From the NCBI GenBank assembly GCA_963789355.1, contig CAWBKK010000001.1:62001-126000 (forward strand): 64,000 nt of DNA, given 5' to 3'. Numbering within the stretch: the first letter of the stretch is position 1; every line of letters begins with the position of its first letter. Positions 9,624 to 18,429 of the stretch are shown piece by piece. Below the pieces are notes generated by a model, which was not told where the DNA came from, did no database searches, and worked only from the letters and a program-made list of their open reading frames with translations. A program made the translations under genes and the position numbers. Origin of the DNA: Gaiellasilicea sp963789355 (GTDB taxonomy: Bacteria > Actinomycetota > Thermoleophilia > Gaiellales > Gaiellaceae).

Positions 9624-9700
9624 ATGCCGTCGCTCGGCGGCGCGACCGGGTGGCTCACCGAGCCGCTCGGCCCCGCCGAGCTGCGCGGCCCCGTCCTGCG
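9624..9700 (+). pseudogene. Possible remnant of a thioredoxin-like (DipZ/TlpA C-terminal) gene
   Basis: The 160-nt gap before the crotonase contains a short reading frame starting MPSLGGATGWLTEPLGP and continuing AELRG. This resembles the start of extracytoplasmic thioredoxin-like domains that read GATAWLNSEPLTPADLRGKVVLV before the CxxC region. After the RG the similarity stops and no TYTC-type redox motif follows. It could be the scar of a deletion that removed the rest of that gene. The match is only about 25 residues and recognised by eye, so chance is possible. Confidence 0.25.
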
Positions 9701-9761
9701 CGTGGAGCCAGGCGGGCGTGTCGCCGTACGTCTTCACGTTCCGATGGCAAAGGAGATCAGC

Positions 9762-10616
9762 ATGAGCCGTTCCTCGTGGAACCACCTGAAACTCGAACGC
9801 CGGAGCAACGCCTACTGGCGCGTGACCTTCGACCATCCCCCGATCAACACGATCACGGCAACGACCGTGACGGAGCTCTCCGAGCTGGTCGAGCTGATCG
9901 AACGCGATCCGGAGCTGAACGTCGTCGTCTTCGAGAGCGCCAACCCCGACTTCTTCCTCGCGCACTACGACGCCGAGAACGATCTGAGGAAGACGATCGC
10001 GTTGCCGCCGGGGCCGACCGGGATGCACCCGTGGCTCGATCTCACGACCCGGTTGTCGCGCGCCCCGGTCGTCAGCATCGCCTCGATCCGCGGACGCGCC
10101 CGAGGCGCCGGCAGCGAGTTCGTGCTCGCGTGCGACCTGCGCTTCGCCTCGCGCGAGAACTCCTTGCTCGGCCAATTCGAGGTCGGTGCCGGCCTGATCC
10201 CCGGCGGCGGCCCGATGGCCCGCCTCTCGCGGCTCGTCGGCCGCGGGCGCGCGCTGGAGATCCTCCTCGTCGCGGACGACTTCGACGGCCAGCGAGCGGA
10301 GCAGTACGGCTACGTCAACCGGGCGATCGCCGACGACGAGCTCGACAGCGAAGTCGATCAGATCGCCTCGCGGCTCCAGCGCTTTGACCATGAAGCCATC
10401 GCACGGACGAAGTCCTACGTCGACCAGGTGACGTTGCCACCCGACGGCGAGCTGCCCCCGGCGCTGGTCGATTTCGCTCAGGCCTTCGGGAGGCCCGGTC
10501 CGCTGGCACGGTTGGCGAAGCTCGCCGAGCTCGGACTCAACACCGACAGCGATCTCGAACGCCGACTCGGCAAGCGCGTCATCGAGTCGGCCCCGGACGG
10601 GGTGACACGGTCATGA
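9762..10616 (+). CDS. Enoyl-CoA hydratase/isomerase (crotonase) family protein
   Basis: A 284-residue crotonase-fold protein. ATG 9762 is chosen because AAGGAG at 9750-9755 lies 6 nt upstream; an ATG at 9744 and a longer frame from 9606 lack such a site. The oxyanion-hole regions are recognisable (VVFESANPDFFLAHYD and SIRGRARGAGSEFVLACDLRFAS), but the usual C-G-D/A-x-A-G-G-G pattern is altered and no clear catalytic Glu pair is seen, so the reaction is uncertain. The stop overlaps the next gene by 4 nt (ATGA), implying an operon with the nitroreductase and the CapK/PaaK-like gene. It differs clearly from the second crotonase at 39 kb. Confidence 0.88.
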   Translation: MSRSSWNHLKLERRSNAYWRVTFDHPPINTITATTVTELSELVELIERDPELNVVVFESANPDFFLAHYDAENDLRKTIALPPGPTGMHPWLDLTTRLSRAPVVSIASIRGRARGAGSEFVLACDLRFASRENSLLGQFEVGAGLIPGGGPMARLSRLVGRGRALEILLVADDFDGQRAEQYGYVNRAIADDELDSEVDQIASRLQRFDHEAIARTKSYVDQVTLPPDGELPPALVDFAQAFGRPGPLARLAKLAELGLNTDSDLERRLGKRVIESAPDGVTRS

Positions 10617-11669
10617 CGGTGTCGAGCTCGTTCGCCAGCGATCGCGAGCTTGCCGTAGCGGCGTCAAAGCCTGGCGGACTCTGGCCGGAGATCCTCAACG
10701 ACGCCCGCTGGGCGCCGTCGCCGCACAACACACAGCCGTGGCTCGTGCGGCCGGTTTCACCGGAGCCGAGCCGAGCTCTACGCGCCGCGCGAGCGGCTGC
10801 TCCCGGTCGAGGACCCCGATGGCCGCTTCGAGACCGCTTCGCAGGGCATCTTCCTCGAGGCACTCGACGTCGCCGCGGGCAGGTTCCGACTAACGGTCGA
10901 GGCCGATCCGCTCTTTCCGTCGCTCGGGGCCGACGCGGATGAGCGGTCGATGGTCGCGCGCCTGCAGCTCGGCCCCCGTGCTGAGCCCACCCGCTTCGCC
11001 GCGGAGTTGCTGGAGCGCCGCCGCACCTCGCGTGCTCCGTACGACGGACGGCCTGTCGACGAACGGACACGAGCCAAGCTCTCCGGAACCGCGGCGGAGC
11101 TGGGGCACGAGGTGAGCTTCTCGAATGACCCGGCGCTCGTCGACTGGGTCCTCTCGCTGAACGCTGACACGGTCTTCCGGGACCTCGAAGAGGACGACCG
11201 ACGGGAGGAGATCCGCAGCTGGACGCACGGGACCGAACACTCGGCCCGCGCGCGAGGAGACGGCTTCTCGCCACGGAGCCTCGGCTTCCCGGCGCCTCTC
11301 GTCCGCCTCTTCTTTGATCGGCACGGTGTGTTCCGTCTCGGTCTCGTCCGGGCGCTCGCGCGGAGGCTCTATCTGCGCAGCATGCGTGGCACAACGACGG
11401 TTGGATGGATCGCAGGACCCTGGAGCACGCCCGCGGAGTGCCTCGCAGCCGGCCGGATGTTGCTCCGTTTCTGGCTCGAGCTCACGGCGCACGGGCTCTA
11501 TCTGCAGCCGTTCGGTTCCGTGATCACGAGCCCCACGTCCCACGCGCGCCTGGCGGAGAGACTCGAGGTCAGAGAAGGGAATCGCGAGATCTGGCTCCTC
11601 TTTCGGATCGGGTCGGGTCCCGAGCCACCGCGCAGCGCGCGCCGGCAGCCCGGGGAGATTCTGACGTGA
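10613..11669 (+). pseudogene. Nitroreductase-like (Acg-type) protein, interrupted by a +1 frameshift near 10770
   Basis: The first 50 codons end with a flavin-binding-type motif (ARWAPSPHNTQPWLVRPV), typical of Acg-like nitroreductases. Downstream, another frame continues ELYAPRERLLPVEDPDGRFETASQG and runs to the stop at 11669, with the family's C-terminal GWIAGPWSTPAECLAAGRMLLRFW region. Removing one base in the GCCGAGCCGAG run at about 10764-10776 restores a protein of about 351 residues. The upstream overlap (ATGA with the crotonase) and the downstream overlap (GTGA with the next gene) are both intact, arguing that the frameshift is recent or a sequencing error. Substrate unknown; Acg proteins may store flavin instead of reducing nitro compounds. 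Confidence 0.75.
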
Positions 11670-13201
11670 TCAGGCTCAAGCGGGCCCTGGTCTTCGCCTT
11701 CGTCCACGCGGCGAGCTGGGTGCGCACCGTGTTTCTGGCGACGCCGCGTGCGGAGCGGTTCTTGCGTCCGGGCTTTGAGCCGCTTCTCCGACGGATCGGC
11801 ATGTGGCGGCTTTGGCTTGCGGTCGAGCAGGCGAGAACGCAGGTGCCCGCGTATCGGCAGCTGATGAGCGAGCACGCAGAACCACAGGTGCGGGTACGCG
11901 GGCTCGTTCCGGACTTCTCCGAGCTCCCCACCACGGACAAGGAGAGTTACGTGCTCCGGTTCTCCATCGAGGAGCGATGCCGCCACGGCCGTCTCCCGCC
12001 CCGCGGCGTCGTGATCGACGAGTCCTCGGGCACGAGCGGAAGCCCGAACAACTGGGTGCGCGGGCCCGAGGAGCGCTCCGACGTCCGCCAGCTTCTCCAG
12101 CTGGACCTGCGGCACGTGTTCGGTCCGGAGCCGCTCTTCGTCGTCAACGCCTTTGCACTCGGCCCGTGGGCGACGGGGATGGCCGTGTCGATGGCCACGG
12201 TCGACGTCGCGATCCTCAAGTCGATAGGCCCGGACGTGGGGAAGATCGAGGCGACGCTGCGCCAGTTTGGCCCGAACTATCGTTACCTCGTCCTCGGCTA
12301 TCCGCCCTTCCTGAAGCAGCTGGTGGACGAGGCTCGAGTCGACTGGAGCGAGTACAGCTGCTCAGCCGTCGTCGGCGGCGAAAGCATGAGCGAGGCATTG
12401 CGCAGCTACCTCCTGCGCCGCTTTCGAACCGTCTACAGCTCGTTCGGCGCGGCTGACCTGGAGATCAACGTCGCGGCGGAGAACGACTTCGCGATCGCAC
12501 TCCGCCGCCTGCTCGCAGAGCGCCCAGAACTCGGGCGCGCGCTTGGCCTCCCAGCCCGGCCCTCGCTGCCGATGGTCTTCCAGTACAACCCACTCGACTA
12601 CTTCATCGAGACCAACGCGTCCGGGGAACTCGTTCTCTCCATCTGCCGGCTCGGAACGACGGCGCCAAAGCTCCGCTACAACCTCCACGACCTCGGCGTC
12701 GTTGTCCGCTTCCCCGAGGTCGTGCGCGCCCTCGCAGAGATGGGACTCCGGCCTGCCGATCTTGCTGAGCGGCACCTCGACCTTCCGCTGCTCTTCCACT
12801 ACGGGCGCTCGGACGCGACCGTCGCTTTCTACGGAGCGAAGATCGCCCCTGCGGACATCCAGGAGGTCGTCTACTCACTGCCCGAGCTCGCCCAGCGGGT
12901 GGGCCCGTTCGCGCTCCTCCTCGGCGAGGACGAGGCGGCGAACAAGACACTCGCCTTCGCCTTCGAGCTCGCGGCCGGCGCGGAGCCGCCGCCCGACGTC
13001 GAGGCGACGCGGGCGCGCTTCCTCGATCGTCTCGGCGCGGTGAACCAGGACTACCGCGAAGCGGCGCGCTTCATCCCCCGCGACAAGGCGCCAACGCTCG
13101 AGTTCCACTCGCCGCGCCAGGGACCGTTCGCAGGGTACGACATACGCGTCAAGCGGAGGTACGTGCACTCGGACGCACGATCCGGGAGAGTGGCCTCTTG
13201 A
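11666..13201 (+). CDS. CapK/PaaK-like adenylate-forming protein
   Basis: A 511-residue member of the phenylacetate-CoA ligase/CapK group of AMP-binding enzymes. The P-loop-like motif IDESSGTSGSPNNW is at about residues 114-127; further conserved stretches include AVVGGESMSEALR, VYSSFGAADLEI and a C-terminal YGRSDATVAFYGAKIAPADIQEVVYSLPEL that matches the hinge and C-terminal subdomain. GTG 11666 overlaps the nitroreductase stop (GTGA), so this start replaces the much longer open frame upstream. The enzyme should activate a carboxylate with ATP; no CoA or carrier partner is adjacent. Its link to the crotonase and nitroreductase suggests a small aromatic or fatty acid modification operon, which is inference. 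Confidence 0.85.
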   Translation: MIRLKRALVFAFVHAASWVRTVFLATPRAERFLRPGFEPLLRRIGMWRLWLAVEQARTQVPAYRQLMSEHAEPQVRVRGLVPDFSELPTTDKESYVLRFSIEERCRHGRLPPRGVVIDESSGTSGSPNNWVRGPEERSDVRQLLQLDLRHVFGPEPLFVVNAFALGPWATGMAVSMATVDVAILKSIGPDVGKIEATLRQFGPNYRYLVLGYPPFLKQLVDEARVDWSEYSCSAVVGGESMSEALRSYLLRRFRTVYSSFGAADLEINVAAENDFAIALRRLLAERPELGRALGLPARPSLPMVFQYNPLDYFIETNASGELVLSICRLGTTAPKLRYNLHDLGVVVRFPEVVRALAEMGLRPADLAERHLDLPLLFHYGRSDATVAFYGAKIAPADIQEVVYSLPELAQRVGPFALLLGEDEAANKTLAFAFELAAGAEPPPDVEATRARFLDRLGAVNQDYREAARFIPRDKAPTLEFHSPRQGPFAGYDIRVKRRYVHSDARSGRVAS

Positions 13202-13235
13202 ACGGTTGCCTCGCCGTACGAGCGGAAGGAGCATC

Positions 13236-14357
13236 GTGACTGGAAACATCGACGTGGGTCGCATCGCGGGGGTTCGTGTCCGGATTCACTGGAGCCTGCT
13301 CGTCGTCTTCACCCTGATCGTCTGGTCGCTGAAGTCCGGTGTGTTCCCGTCGCAGAATCCCGGTCACTCGGAAGGCACCTACCTCGCGATGGCCGTTGCG
13401 GCGGCAGTGCTGTTCTTCGCCTCGCTCCTCCTGCACGAGCTCGGACACGCACGGCAGGCATTGCGCGAAGGCTTGGAGATAGAGGGGATCACGCTCTGGC
13501 TCTTCGGTGGGGTCGCACAGTTCAAGGGGAGGTTCCCGAGCGCAGGCTCCGAGTTCAGGATCGCGGGCGCCGGGCCGCTTGTCTCGCTCGGACTGGGCAT
13601 CGGCTTCGTGCTGCTGGCGCTCGTCGGGCTGCCAAGCGCCCTCGACGGCATCGCCGCGTGGCTCGGCTACATCAACCTGAGTCTGCTCGTCTTCAACCTG
13701 CTGCCGGCCTTGCCGCTCGACGGCGGCCGGTTGCTCCGCGCGGCACTCTGGCACGTCCGAGGCGATCTGGGCTGGGCGACGGGCATCGCCGCCGGGATCG
13801 GCCGGGGATTCGGCTACCTGTTCATTGGTCTCGGGATCGCGATGTTCATCTTCCAGGGGTCGTTCAGCGGAGCTTGGCTTGCGTTCATCGGCTGGTTCTT
13901 GCTCGGCGCTGCGAGTGCAGAGGCCCGGTACATCGCCGCCGAGGAGGCGCTGGAGGGGGTGCGCGTGCGCGATCTGATGGTGACGGACCCGGTGACCGTC
14001 GATGCAGATCTCAGCCTCGGCGAATTCATGGACGAGGTCGCCAGGTCCCGTCGGTTCACGACGTATCCGGTGCTGGACGACGGCCGGCCGATCGGCCTGC
14101 TCGCCTTCAGCTCCGTTGCGGCCGTGCCTCGGTCCGAGTGGGATACACGGCGCGTTCGCGATTCAATGATCCCCACCGACCAGCTCCCGCGACTGACCTC
14201 GGACGAGCGAGCTTTCGACGCTCTCGCCGACCTCTCGTCCCCGCTGACCAACCGAGGGCTCGTGATCGAGAGCGGACGGTTGAGCGGCCTGCTGTCGATC
14301 ACCGATCTCGCTCGAGCACTCGAGATCGGGCGGCCCCGCCGGCCGGTCAAGGCCTGA
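13236..14357 (+). CDS. Site-2 protease (M50 family) with C-terminal CBS pair
   Basis: A 373-residue intramembrane metalloprotease. The zinc motif HELGH (LLLHELGHARQA) lies near residue 68 in a membrane helix; the second metal motif, LPALPLDGGRLLRA, is near 159. About six hydrophobic segments precede a soluble tail of two CBS domains beginning VRVRDLMVTDPVTVDADLSLGEF. The N-terminal VGRIAGVRVRIHWSLL is the standard opening of this subfamily. GTG 13236 has GGAAGGAG 5 nt upstream. These enzymes cleave membrane-bound anti-sigma factors or other helices, with the CBS pair sensing adenosyl ligands. The substrate is not known, though two sigma factor genes lie elsewhere in the window. Confidence 0.93.
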   Translation: MTGNIDVGRIAGVRVRIHWSLLVVFTLIVWSLKSGVFPSQNPGHSEGTYLAMAVAAAVLFFASLLLHELGHARQALREGLEIEGITLWLFGGVAQFKGRFPSAGSEFRIAGAGPLVSLGLGIGFVLLALVGLPSALDGIAAWLGYINLSLLVFNLLPALPLDGGRLLRAALWHVRGDLGWATGIAAGIGRGFGYLFIGLGIAMFIFQGSFSGAWLAFIGWFLLGAASAEARYIAAEEALEGVRVRDLMVTDPVTVDADLSLGEFMDEVARSRRFTTYPVLDDGRPIGLLAFSSVAAVPRSEWDTRRVRDSMIPTDQLPRLTSDERAFDALADLSSPLTNRGLVIESGRLSGLLSITDLARALEIGRPRRPVKA

Positions 14358-14367
14358 TCGCAATGCT

Positions 14368-15813
14368 GTGACCCAGAGTCAGCGCTTCACGCTCGTCGCG
14401 GCGATCCTCGGATCGGGCGTTGCCGCGATCGACGGCACGATCGTCAACATTGCCCTGCCCGCGATTCAGGCGGATCTCGGCGGCGGCTTGCAGACGCAAC
14501 AGTGGATTTCGAACGCCTACCTGTTGACGCTCGGATCGCTGATCCTGATCGGGGGATCGCTGGGCGACATCTACGGCAGGCGGCGCGTCTTCGCGGTCGG
14601 CGTGGGTTCCTTCGGCGTCCTGTCACTCCTGTGCGCAATGGCGCCGAACACCGAGACCCTCATCGCGGCTCGAGCGCTCCAGGGTGTTGCCGGGGCGTTG
14701 CTGACGCCAAGCTCGTTGGCGATCATCGCCGCCGCGTTCACCGGTGGAGCGCGCGGCGCGGCGATCGGGTCGTGGACAGCTTGGGGTGGGATCGCGGTGA
14801 TCGTCGGCCCCCTCGTGGGCGGCGTCATCGTCGACCACGCGTCGTGGCGCTGGATCTTCGCAATCAACGTACCGCTCGTCCTGGTCACTCTGGTGCTGGT
14901 GCGGTCGGCAGTGCCGGACCCGCCGGCCACGCGCCGTCGCGTGGACCTGCTCGGCGCAAGCCTTTGCGCGCTCGGTCTGGCGGGAATCGTGTTCGGCCTG
15001 GTCGAGCAGCCGCGCTTCGGGTGGGCAAGCCCTGCCGTCATCGGCTCGCTCGTCGGCGGCACCGTCGCGCTCGCGGCTTTCGTCGTCTATGAGCGGCACG
15101 CGTCAAACCCGATGCTGCGTCTCGACCTGTTCGAACGGCGGAACTTCGCGATCGCGAACCTGCAGACGCTCGCGATCTACGGTGGTCTCGCCGTACTGTT
15201 CTTCTTCCTCTTCATCTTTCTCCAGCAGGTCGCCGGCTACTCCGCAGTGCAAGCGGGACTCACGACGATCCCGACGACGGTGATCATGTTCGCGCTCTCG
15301 CGCCGTCTAGGGGCCCTCGCCGACAGGCTCGGCCCAAGACTCTTCCTGGCCGCCGGGCCGCTGACGGCCGCTGCCGGGATCCTGTTGCTGCTCAGAGTCG
15401 GCATGGAGCCTTCGTACCTGTCCGACCTCCTGCCGGCGCTCGTGGTCTTCTCGCTGGGGCTCGCAGCCACGGTCGCGCCTCTGACAGCGACCGTCCTTGC
15501 CGACGCTGACGAGAGCGACGCCGGGATCGCCTCGGCGATCAACAACGCGATCGCCCGCGTCGCGGGGCTCATAGGCATCTCAGCGGTCGGCGCGCTCGTT
15601 GCGTCGAGGCTGCCGGGCGGAACGTTCGGGCCCAATGCCGACTCTGTCGATGCCTTCCACGCTGCGATCTTCGTCTGCGCTGCGCTCGTCGCGACCGGCG
15701 GCGCCGTCGCCGCCGTCGGCATCCAGAACCCGCGCCGACGCGTAAACGCCGAGGAGTGCGCGGGAGGACAACTGGTCGGCGTCCCCGGCCCGGCCGCGAT
15801 CGCGGCTCGCTGA
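14368..15813 (+). CDS. MFS exporter, DHA2 (EmrB/QacA, 14-TMS) family
   Basis: A 481-residue drug:proton antiporter-like protein. It opens LVAAILGSGVAAIDGTIVNIALPAI (motif D1 of the 14-TMS family) and carries the cytoplasmic loop GSLGDIYGRRRVF (motif A) and a motif C-like stretch in helix 5 (GGIAVIVGPLVGGVI). Hydrophobicity continues to about residue 450 in the 14-helix pattern. GTG 14368 begins 11 nt after the protease stop, so it is probably cotranscribed. Efflux of a hydrophobic or toxic compound is the family role; the substrate cannot be read from sequence. The last 30 residues are a soluble tail. Confidence 0.92.
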   Translation: MTQSQRFTLVAAILGSGVAAIDGTIVNIALPAIQADLGGGLQTQQWISNAYLLTLGSLILIGGSLGDIYGRRRVFAVGVGSFGVLSLLCAMAPNTETLIAARALQGVAGALLTPSSLAIIAAAFTGGARGAAIGSWTAWGGIAVIVGPLVGGVIVDHASWRWIFAINVPLVLVTLVLVRSAVPDPPATRRRVDLLGASLCALGLAGIVFGLVEQPRFGWASPAVIGSLVGGTVALAAFVVYERHASNPMLRLDLFERRNFAIANLQTLAIYGGLAVLFFFLFIFLQQVAGYSAVQAGLTTIPTTVIMFALSRRLGALADRLGPRLFLAAGPLTAAAGILLLLRVGMEPSYLSDLLPALVVFSLGLAATVAPLTATVLADADESDAGIASAINNAIARVAGLIGISAVGALVASRLPGGTFGPNADSVDAFHAAIFVCAALVATGGAVAAVGIQNPRRRVNAEECAGGQLVGVPGPAAIAAR

Positions 15814-15884
15814 CAGCGATCTCGTGTCGGCGCGTGTCAGCGCACCCCGCGTCGCACTCAGGGAAGTACGGCTTGTTCCAGGGA

Positions 15885-15958
15885 AGCGGATGATGGGACT
15901 CGAACCCACGACCTTCTGCATGGCAAGCAGACGCTCTAGCCAACTGAGCTACATCCGC
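15885..15958 (-). tRNA. tRNA-Gly (anticodon GCC)
   Basis: On the minus strand the sequence folds into a full cloverleaf: acceptor GCGGATG/CATCCGC, D arm GCTC...GAGC, anticodon stem TCTGC/GCAGA around loop TTGCCAT (anticodon GCC), variable loop AGGTC, T arm GTGGG-TTCGAGT-CCCAT, and discriminator T, the base expected for glycine tRNAs. CCA is not encoded. It is flanked by the MFS gene and the RNase H gene. Confidence 0.97.
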
Positions 15959-15998
15959 GTAGGCGGCCAGTATAGCCGCGGTCGCAGCGTCCTCGAGC

Positions 15999-16475
15999 TC
16001 AGCGGGCCGCGTCGAGCGCGTCGTTCACGAGCTGATCCGCGAGCTTGTTCTGCTCCCTCCGCACGGCCGTGTAGCGAACCGTCCCGAGCTCGCGCGCGAG
16101 CGTCCCCGCCCGCACCGAGAGCTCCCGCAGGGCCTCGTTCTTGACCCGATACTCGCCGCGCATCTGCTTGACCATCAGCTCGGAGTCGGAGATCACCTCG
16201 AGCTCGCGGACGCCGAGCTCGACGGCCTTCTCGAGCCCCGCGACCAAGGCGCTGTACTCGGCGACGTTGTTGGTGGCGATCCCGATCGCCTGCCCGTGCG
16301 CGGCGAGGACGTCACCGTCCTGACTCTCGAGCACGTACGCGTAGGCAGCGGGGCCTGGGTTCCCGCGCGCACCACCGTCCGTCGAGAGCCGCGCCTTCAG
16401 GGAGCGGGATGCTCGACGTTGTCGATCTGCGCGCGCTGGAGCTTCCCGGAGTAGTCGACGTAGAGCGACTTCCAC
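15999..16475 (-). CDS. RNase HI-like protein
   Basis: A short RNase H fold protein of the reverse-transcriptase-like/YpdQ group that cleaves RNA in RNA:DNA hybrids. The four catalytic carboxylates are visible: Asp in STDGGARGNPG, Glu in NNVAEYSALVAGLE, Asp in VISDSELMVKQM, and the final Asp in REQNKLADQLVNDAL. There is no N-terminal hybrid-binding domain. The start is uncertain. GTG 16475 is the only common start but overlaps the upstream aldehyde dehydrogenase by 79 nt; homology begins at about 16399, where a CTG (LKARLSTDGG) overlaps the dehydrogenase stop (CTGA) and may be the real start. The two genes are probably cotranscribed. Confidence 0.88.
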   Translation of the reverse strand: MEVALRRLLREAPARADRQRRASRSLKARLSTDGGARGNPGPAAYAYVLESQDGDVLAAHGQAIGIATNNVAEYSALVAGLEKAVELGVRELEVISDSELMVKQMRGEYRVKNEALRELSVRAGTLARELGTVRYTAVRREQNKLADQLVNDALDAAR

Positions 16476-17905
16476 TCCGTGAAGACGTCGAGCGCCGCCT
16501 GCCCGGCCTCGCGGTGGCCGTTGCCGGTGTCCTTGGTGCCACCGAACGGCAGATGCACCTCGGCGCCGGTCGTGCCCGCGTTGATGTACGTGATCCCGGT
16601 CTGGAGGTCGCGCATCGCGCGAAAGGCCTTGTTCACGTCGCGGGTGAAGATCGACGAGGACAGTCCGTACCGAATCCCGTTCGTGACCCGGATCGCCTCA
16701 TCGAAGCTCTGAACCGGGATCAGCGCCGTCGTCGGTCCGAAGATCTCCTCCTGCGCGATCCGCATCTGCGGGTCGACGTCGGCGAAGATCGTCGGGCGAT
16801 AGTAGAAGCCCTTGCCAAGGTCGCCTTCGGTTGCCTGCTCGCCCCCGGTGAGGAGCGTCGCGCCCTCGTCCGAGCCGATCCCCGTGTAGGAGTGGATCTT
16901 GTCGAGCGCGTCGCGGTTGATCACCGGGCCGAGGTCGGTCTCGGGATCCCAGCCGGGGCCGATCGTCATCTGCTCGGCCCGCTCGACGAGGCGCTTCTGG
17001 AGCTCCCCGTAGACCGCCTCGTGGACGATCACGCGGCTCGCTGCGGTGCAGCGCTGGCCGGACGTTCCGAACGCCGACCAGACGATCCCCTCGACGGCCA
17101 GCTCGAGGTCGGCGTCGTCCATGACGATGATCCCGTTCTTGCCGCCGAGCTCGAGGTGGACGTGCTTGAGCCCGTCCGCCGCGGCCTTCGTCACCGCGAT
17201 CCCGGTCTCGCGCGAGCCGGTGAAGGTGATGATCGGGACGTCCGGATGGCGCACGAGCCGGTCGCCCGCCTCCTCGCCGAAGCCCTGGACGAGGTTGACC
17301 GCACCGTCGGGAAGCCCGGCCTCGCCGAGCAACTCCACGAACCGCTCTGCGAGCAGCGGCGTGTCCTCGGCCGGCTTGAGCACGACGGTGTTGCCGCAGA
17401 CGAGCGCGGGCGCGAGCTTCCAGGCGGGAATCGCGATCGGGAAGTTCCACGGCGTGATCGCGCCGACGACGCCGACGGGCATCCGCACGGACATCTGGAA
17501 CTTGTCGCGGAGCTCTGACGGGGTCGTCTGACCGAAGAGGCGCCGCCCCTCGCCGGCCATGTAGACCGACATGTCGATCGCCTCCTGGACGTCTCCCCCG
17601 GCCTCCGCGAGCACCTTGCCCATCTCGCGGCTCATCAGCTCGGTCAGCTCGTCCTTCTGCTCCTCCAGCAGCCGCGCGAAGCGGAAGAGGACGTTGCCGC
17701 GTTCGGGGGCGGGCACGAGGCGCCACTCTTCGAAGGCAGCCTTGGCCGCGTCGACGGCCCGGTCGACGTCCTCGGCGGTCGAGCGCGGAAACGTCCCGAG
17801 CGTCTCACCGGTCGCCGGAACCTTCGACTCGAACGTCTCGCCGGACGCGGCGTCCGTCCACTTCCCGCCGACGTAGTTCTTGAACTGCTCCGCTGCGACC
17901 GCCAT
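16397..17905 (-). CDS. NAD(P)-dependent aldehyde dehydrogenase
   Basis: A 502-residue ALDH superfamily enzyme oxidising an aldehyde to the acid. The conserved Glu lies in HLELGGKNGIIV, the catalytic Cys in GTSGQRCTAASR, and the cofactor loop contains TPWNFPIAIPAWKLAPAL and FTGSRETG. The C-terminal stretch GAEVHLPFGGTKDTGNGHREAG followed by FTEWK resembles semialdehyde dehydrogenases (alpha-ketoglutarate semialdehyde or ALDH7-like) more than betaine-aldehyde enzymes; this is a family impression, not proof. ATG 17905 gives the standard N-terminus (EQFKNYVGGKW). If it acts on alpha-ketoglutarate semialdehyde, it could pair with the DHDPS-family and FAD oxidase genes at 37-38 kb. Confidence 0.92.
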   Translation of the reverse strand: MAVAAEQFKNYVGGKWTDAASGETFESKVPATGETLGTFPRSTAEDVDRAVDAAKAAFEEWRLVPAPERGNVLFRFARLLEEQKDELTELMSREMGKVLAEAGGDVQEAIDMSVYMAGEGRRLFGQTTPSELRDKFQMSVRMPVGVVGAITPWNFPIAIPAWKLAPALVCGNTVVLKPAEDTPLLAERFVELLGEAGLPDGAVNLVQGFGEEAGDRLVRHPDVPIITFTGSRETGIAVTKAAADGLKHVHLELGGKNGIIVMDDADLELAVEGIVWSAFGTSGQRCTAASRVIVHEAVYGELQKRLVERAEQMTIGPGWDPETDLGPVINRDALDKIHSYTGIGSDEGATLLTGGEQATEGDLGKGFYYRPTIFADVDPQMRIAQEEIFGPTTALIPVQSFDEAIRVTNGIRYGLSSSIFTRDVNKAFRAMRDLQTGITYINAGTTGAEVHLPFGGTKDTGNGHREAGQAALDVFTEWKSLYVDYSGKLQRAQIDNVEHPAP

Positions 17906-17940
17906 CTCGGCCCGCAGTGTAGTCAGTAGGGTCAAAGCCG

Positions 17941-18429
17941 ATGCGGATCGCTTTGCTCGCGGGTGCTGTCGCGGTCGCCGCGTTTGTCGCCGTGGTCGTC
18001 GTCGGCCTACGTCTGACCGGCGAGGACGAGCCCGAGTGGTCGGCGCGTGCAACCGAGGCCTGCGCGAGAGCGCTCGGCCGCGGGCGTGATCTCGTCTCCG
18101 CCGGCGCTTCGATCAGGCCGGTGGAGCGGCAAGTGCTGGAGGTCTTTGCGGGCGCTGCCGAAATCGAGGCCGACATGCTTTCGGAGCTCGAGGCGCTGAC
18201 TCGCCCCTCCGCGGACGACAAGGAGATCGAACGTGTCCTCACGCTCGTCGCGGACTCGCACCAGGACGATCTCGCCGTGCTGGCCCGGCTGCGCCGCACC
18301 TTCGACCGTCGCGTGTTCGAACGCCGCGTCAACGAGACGGTCCCCGTCCTTGCCGACCTGCGCTCCCGCTTCACTGCGCTCGGCGCGACCGGCTGCGTCC
18401 GCTACTACGATCCGCGCTCGTACGGCTAG
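17941..18429 (+). CDS. Hypothetical membrane-anchored helical protein
   Basis: A 162-residue protein I do not recognise. Residues 1-22 form a signal anchor (MRIALLAGAVAVAAFVAVVVV) and the remainder is an acidic and Ala/Arg-rich helical domain with two Cys (near residues 41 and 156). A possible -10 box TAGGGT (17927-17932) lies 8 nt before ATG 17941. It is divergent from the aldehyde dehydrogenase (35 nt apart) and convergent with the HtrA-like protease, whose stop begins at the next base. The folded part should be extracytoplasmic. Function unknown. Confidence 0.72.
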   Translation: MRIALLAGAVAVAAFVAVVVVGLRLTGEDEPEWSARATEACARALGRGRDLVSAGASIRPVERQVLEVFAGAAEIEADMLSELEALTRPSADDKEIERVLTLVADSHQDDLAVLARLRRTFDRRVFERRVNETVPVLADLRSRFTALGATGCVRYYDPRSYG

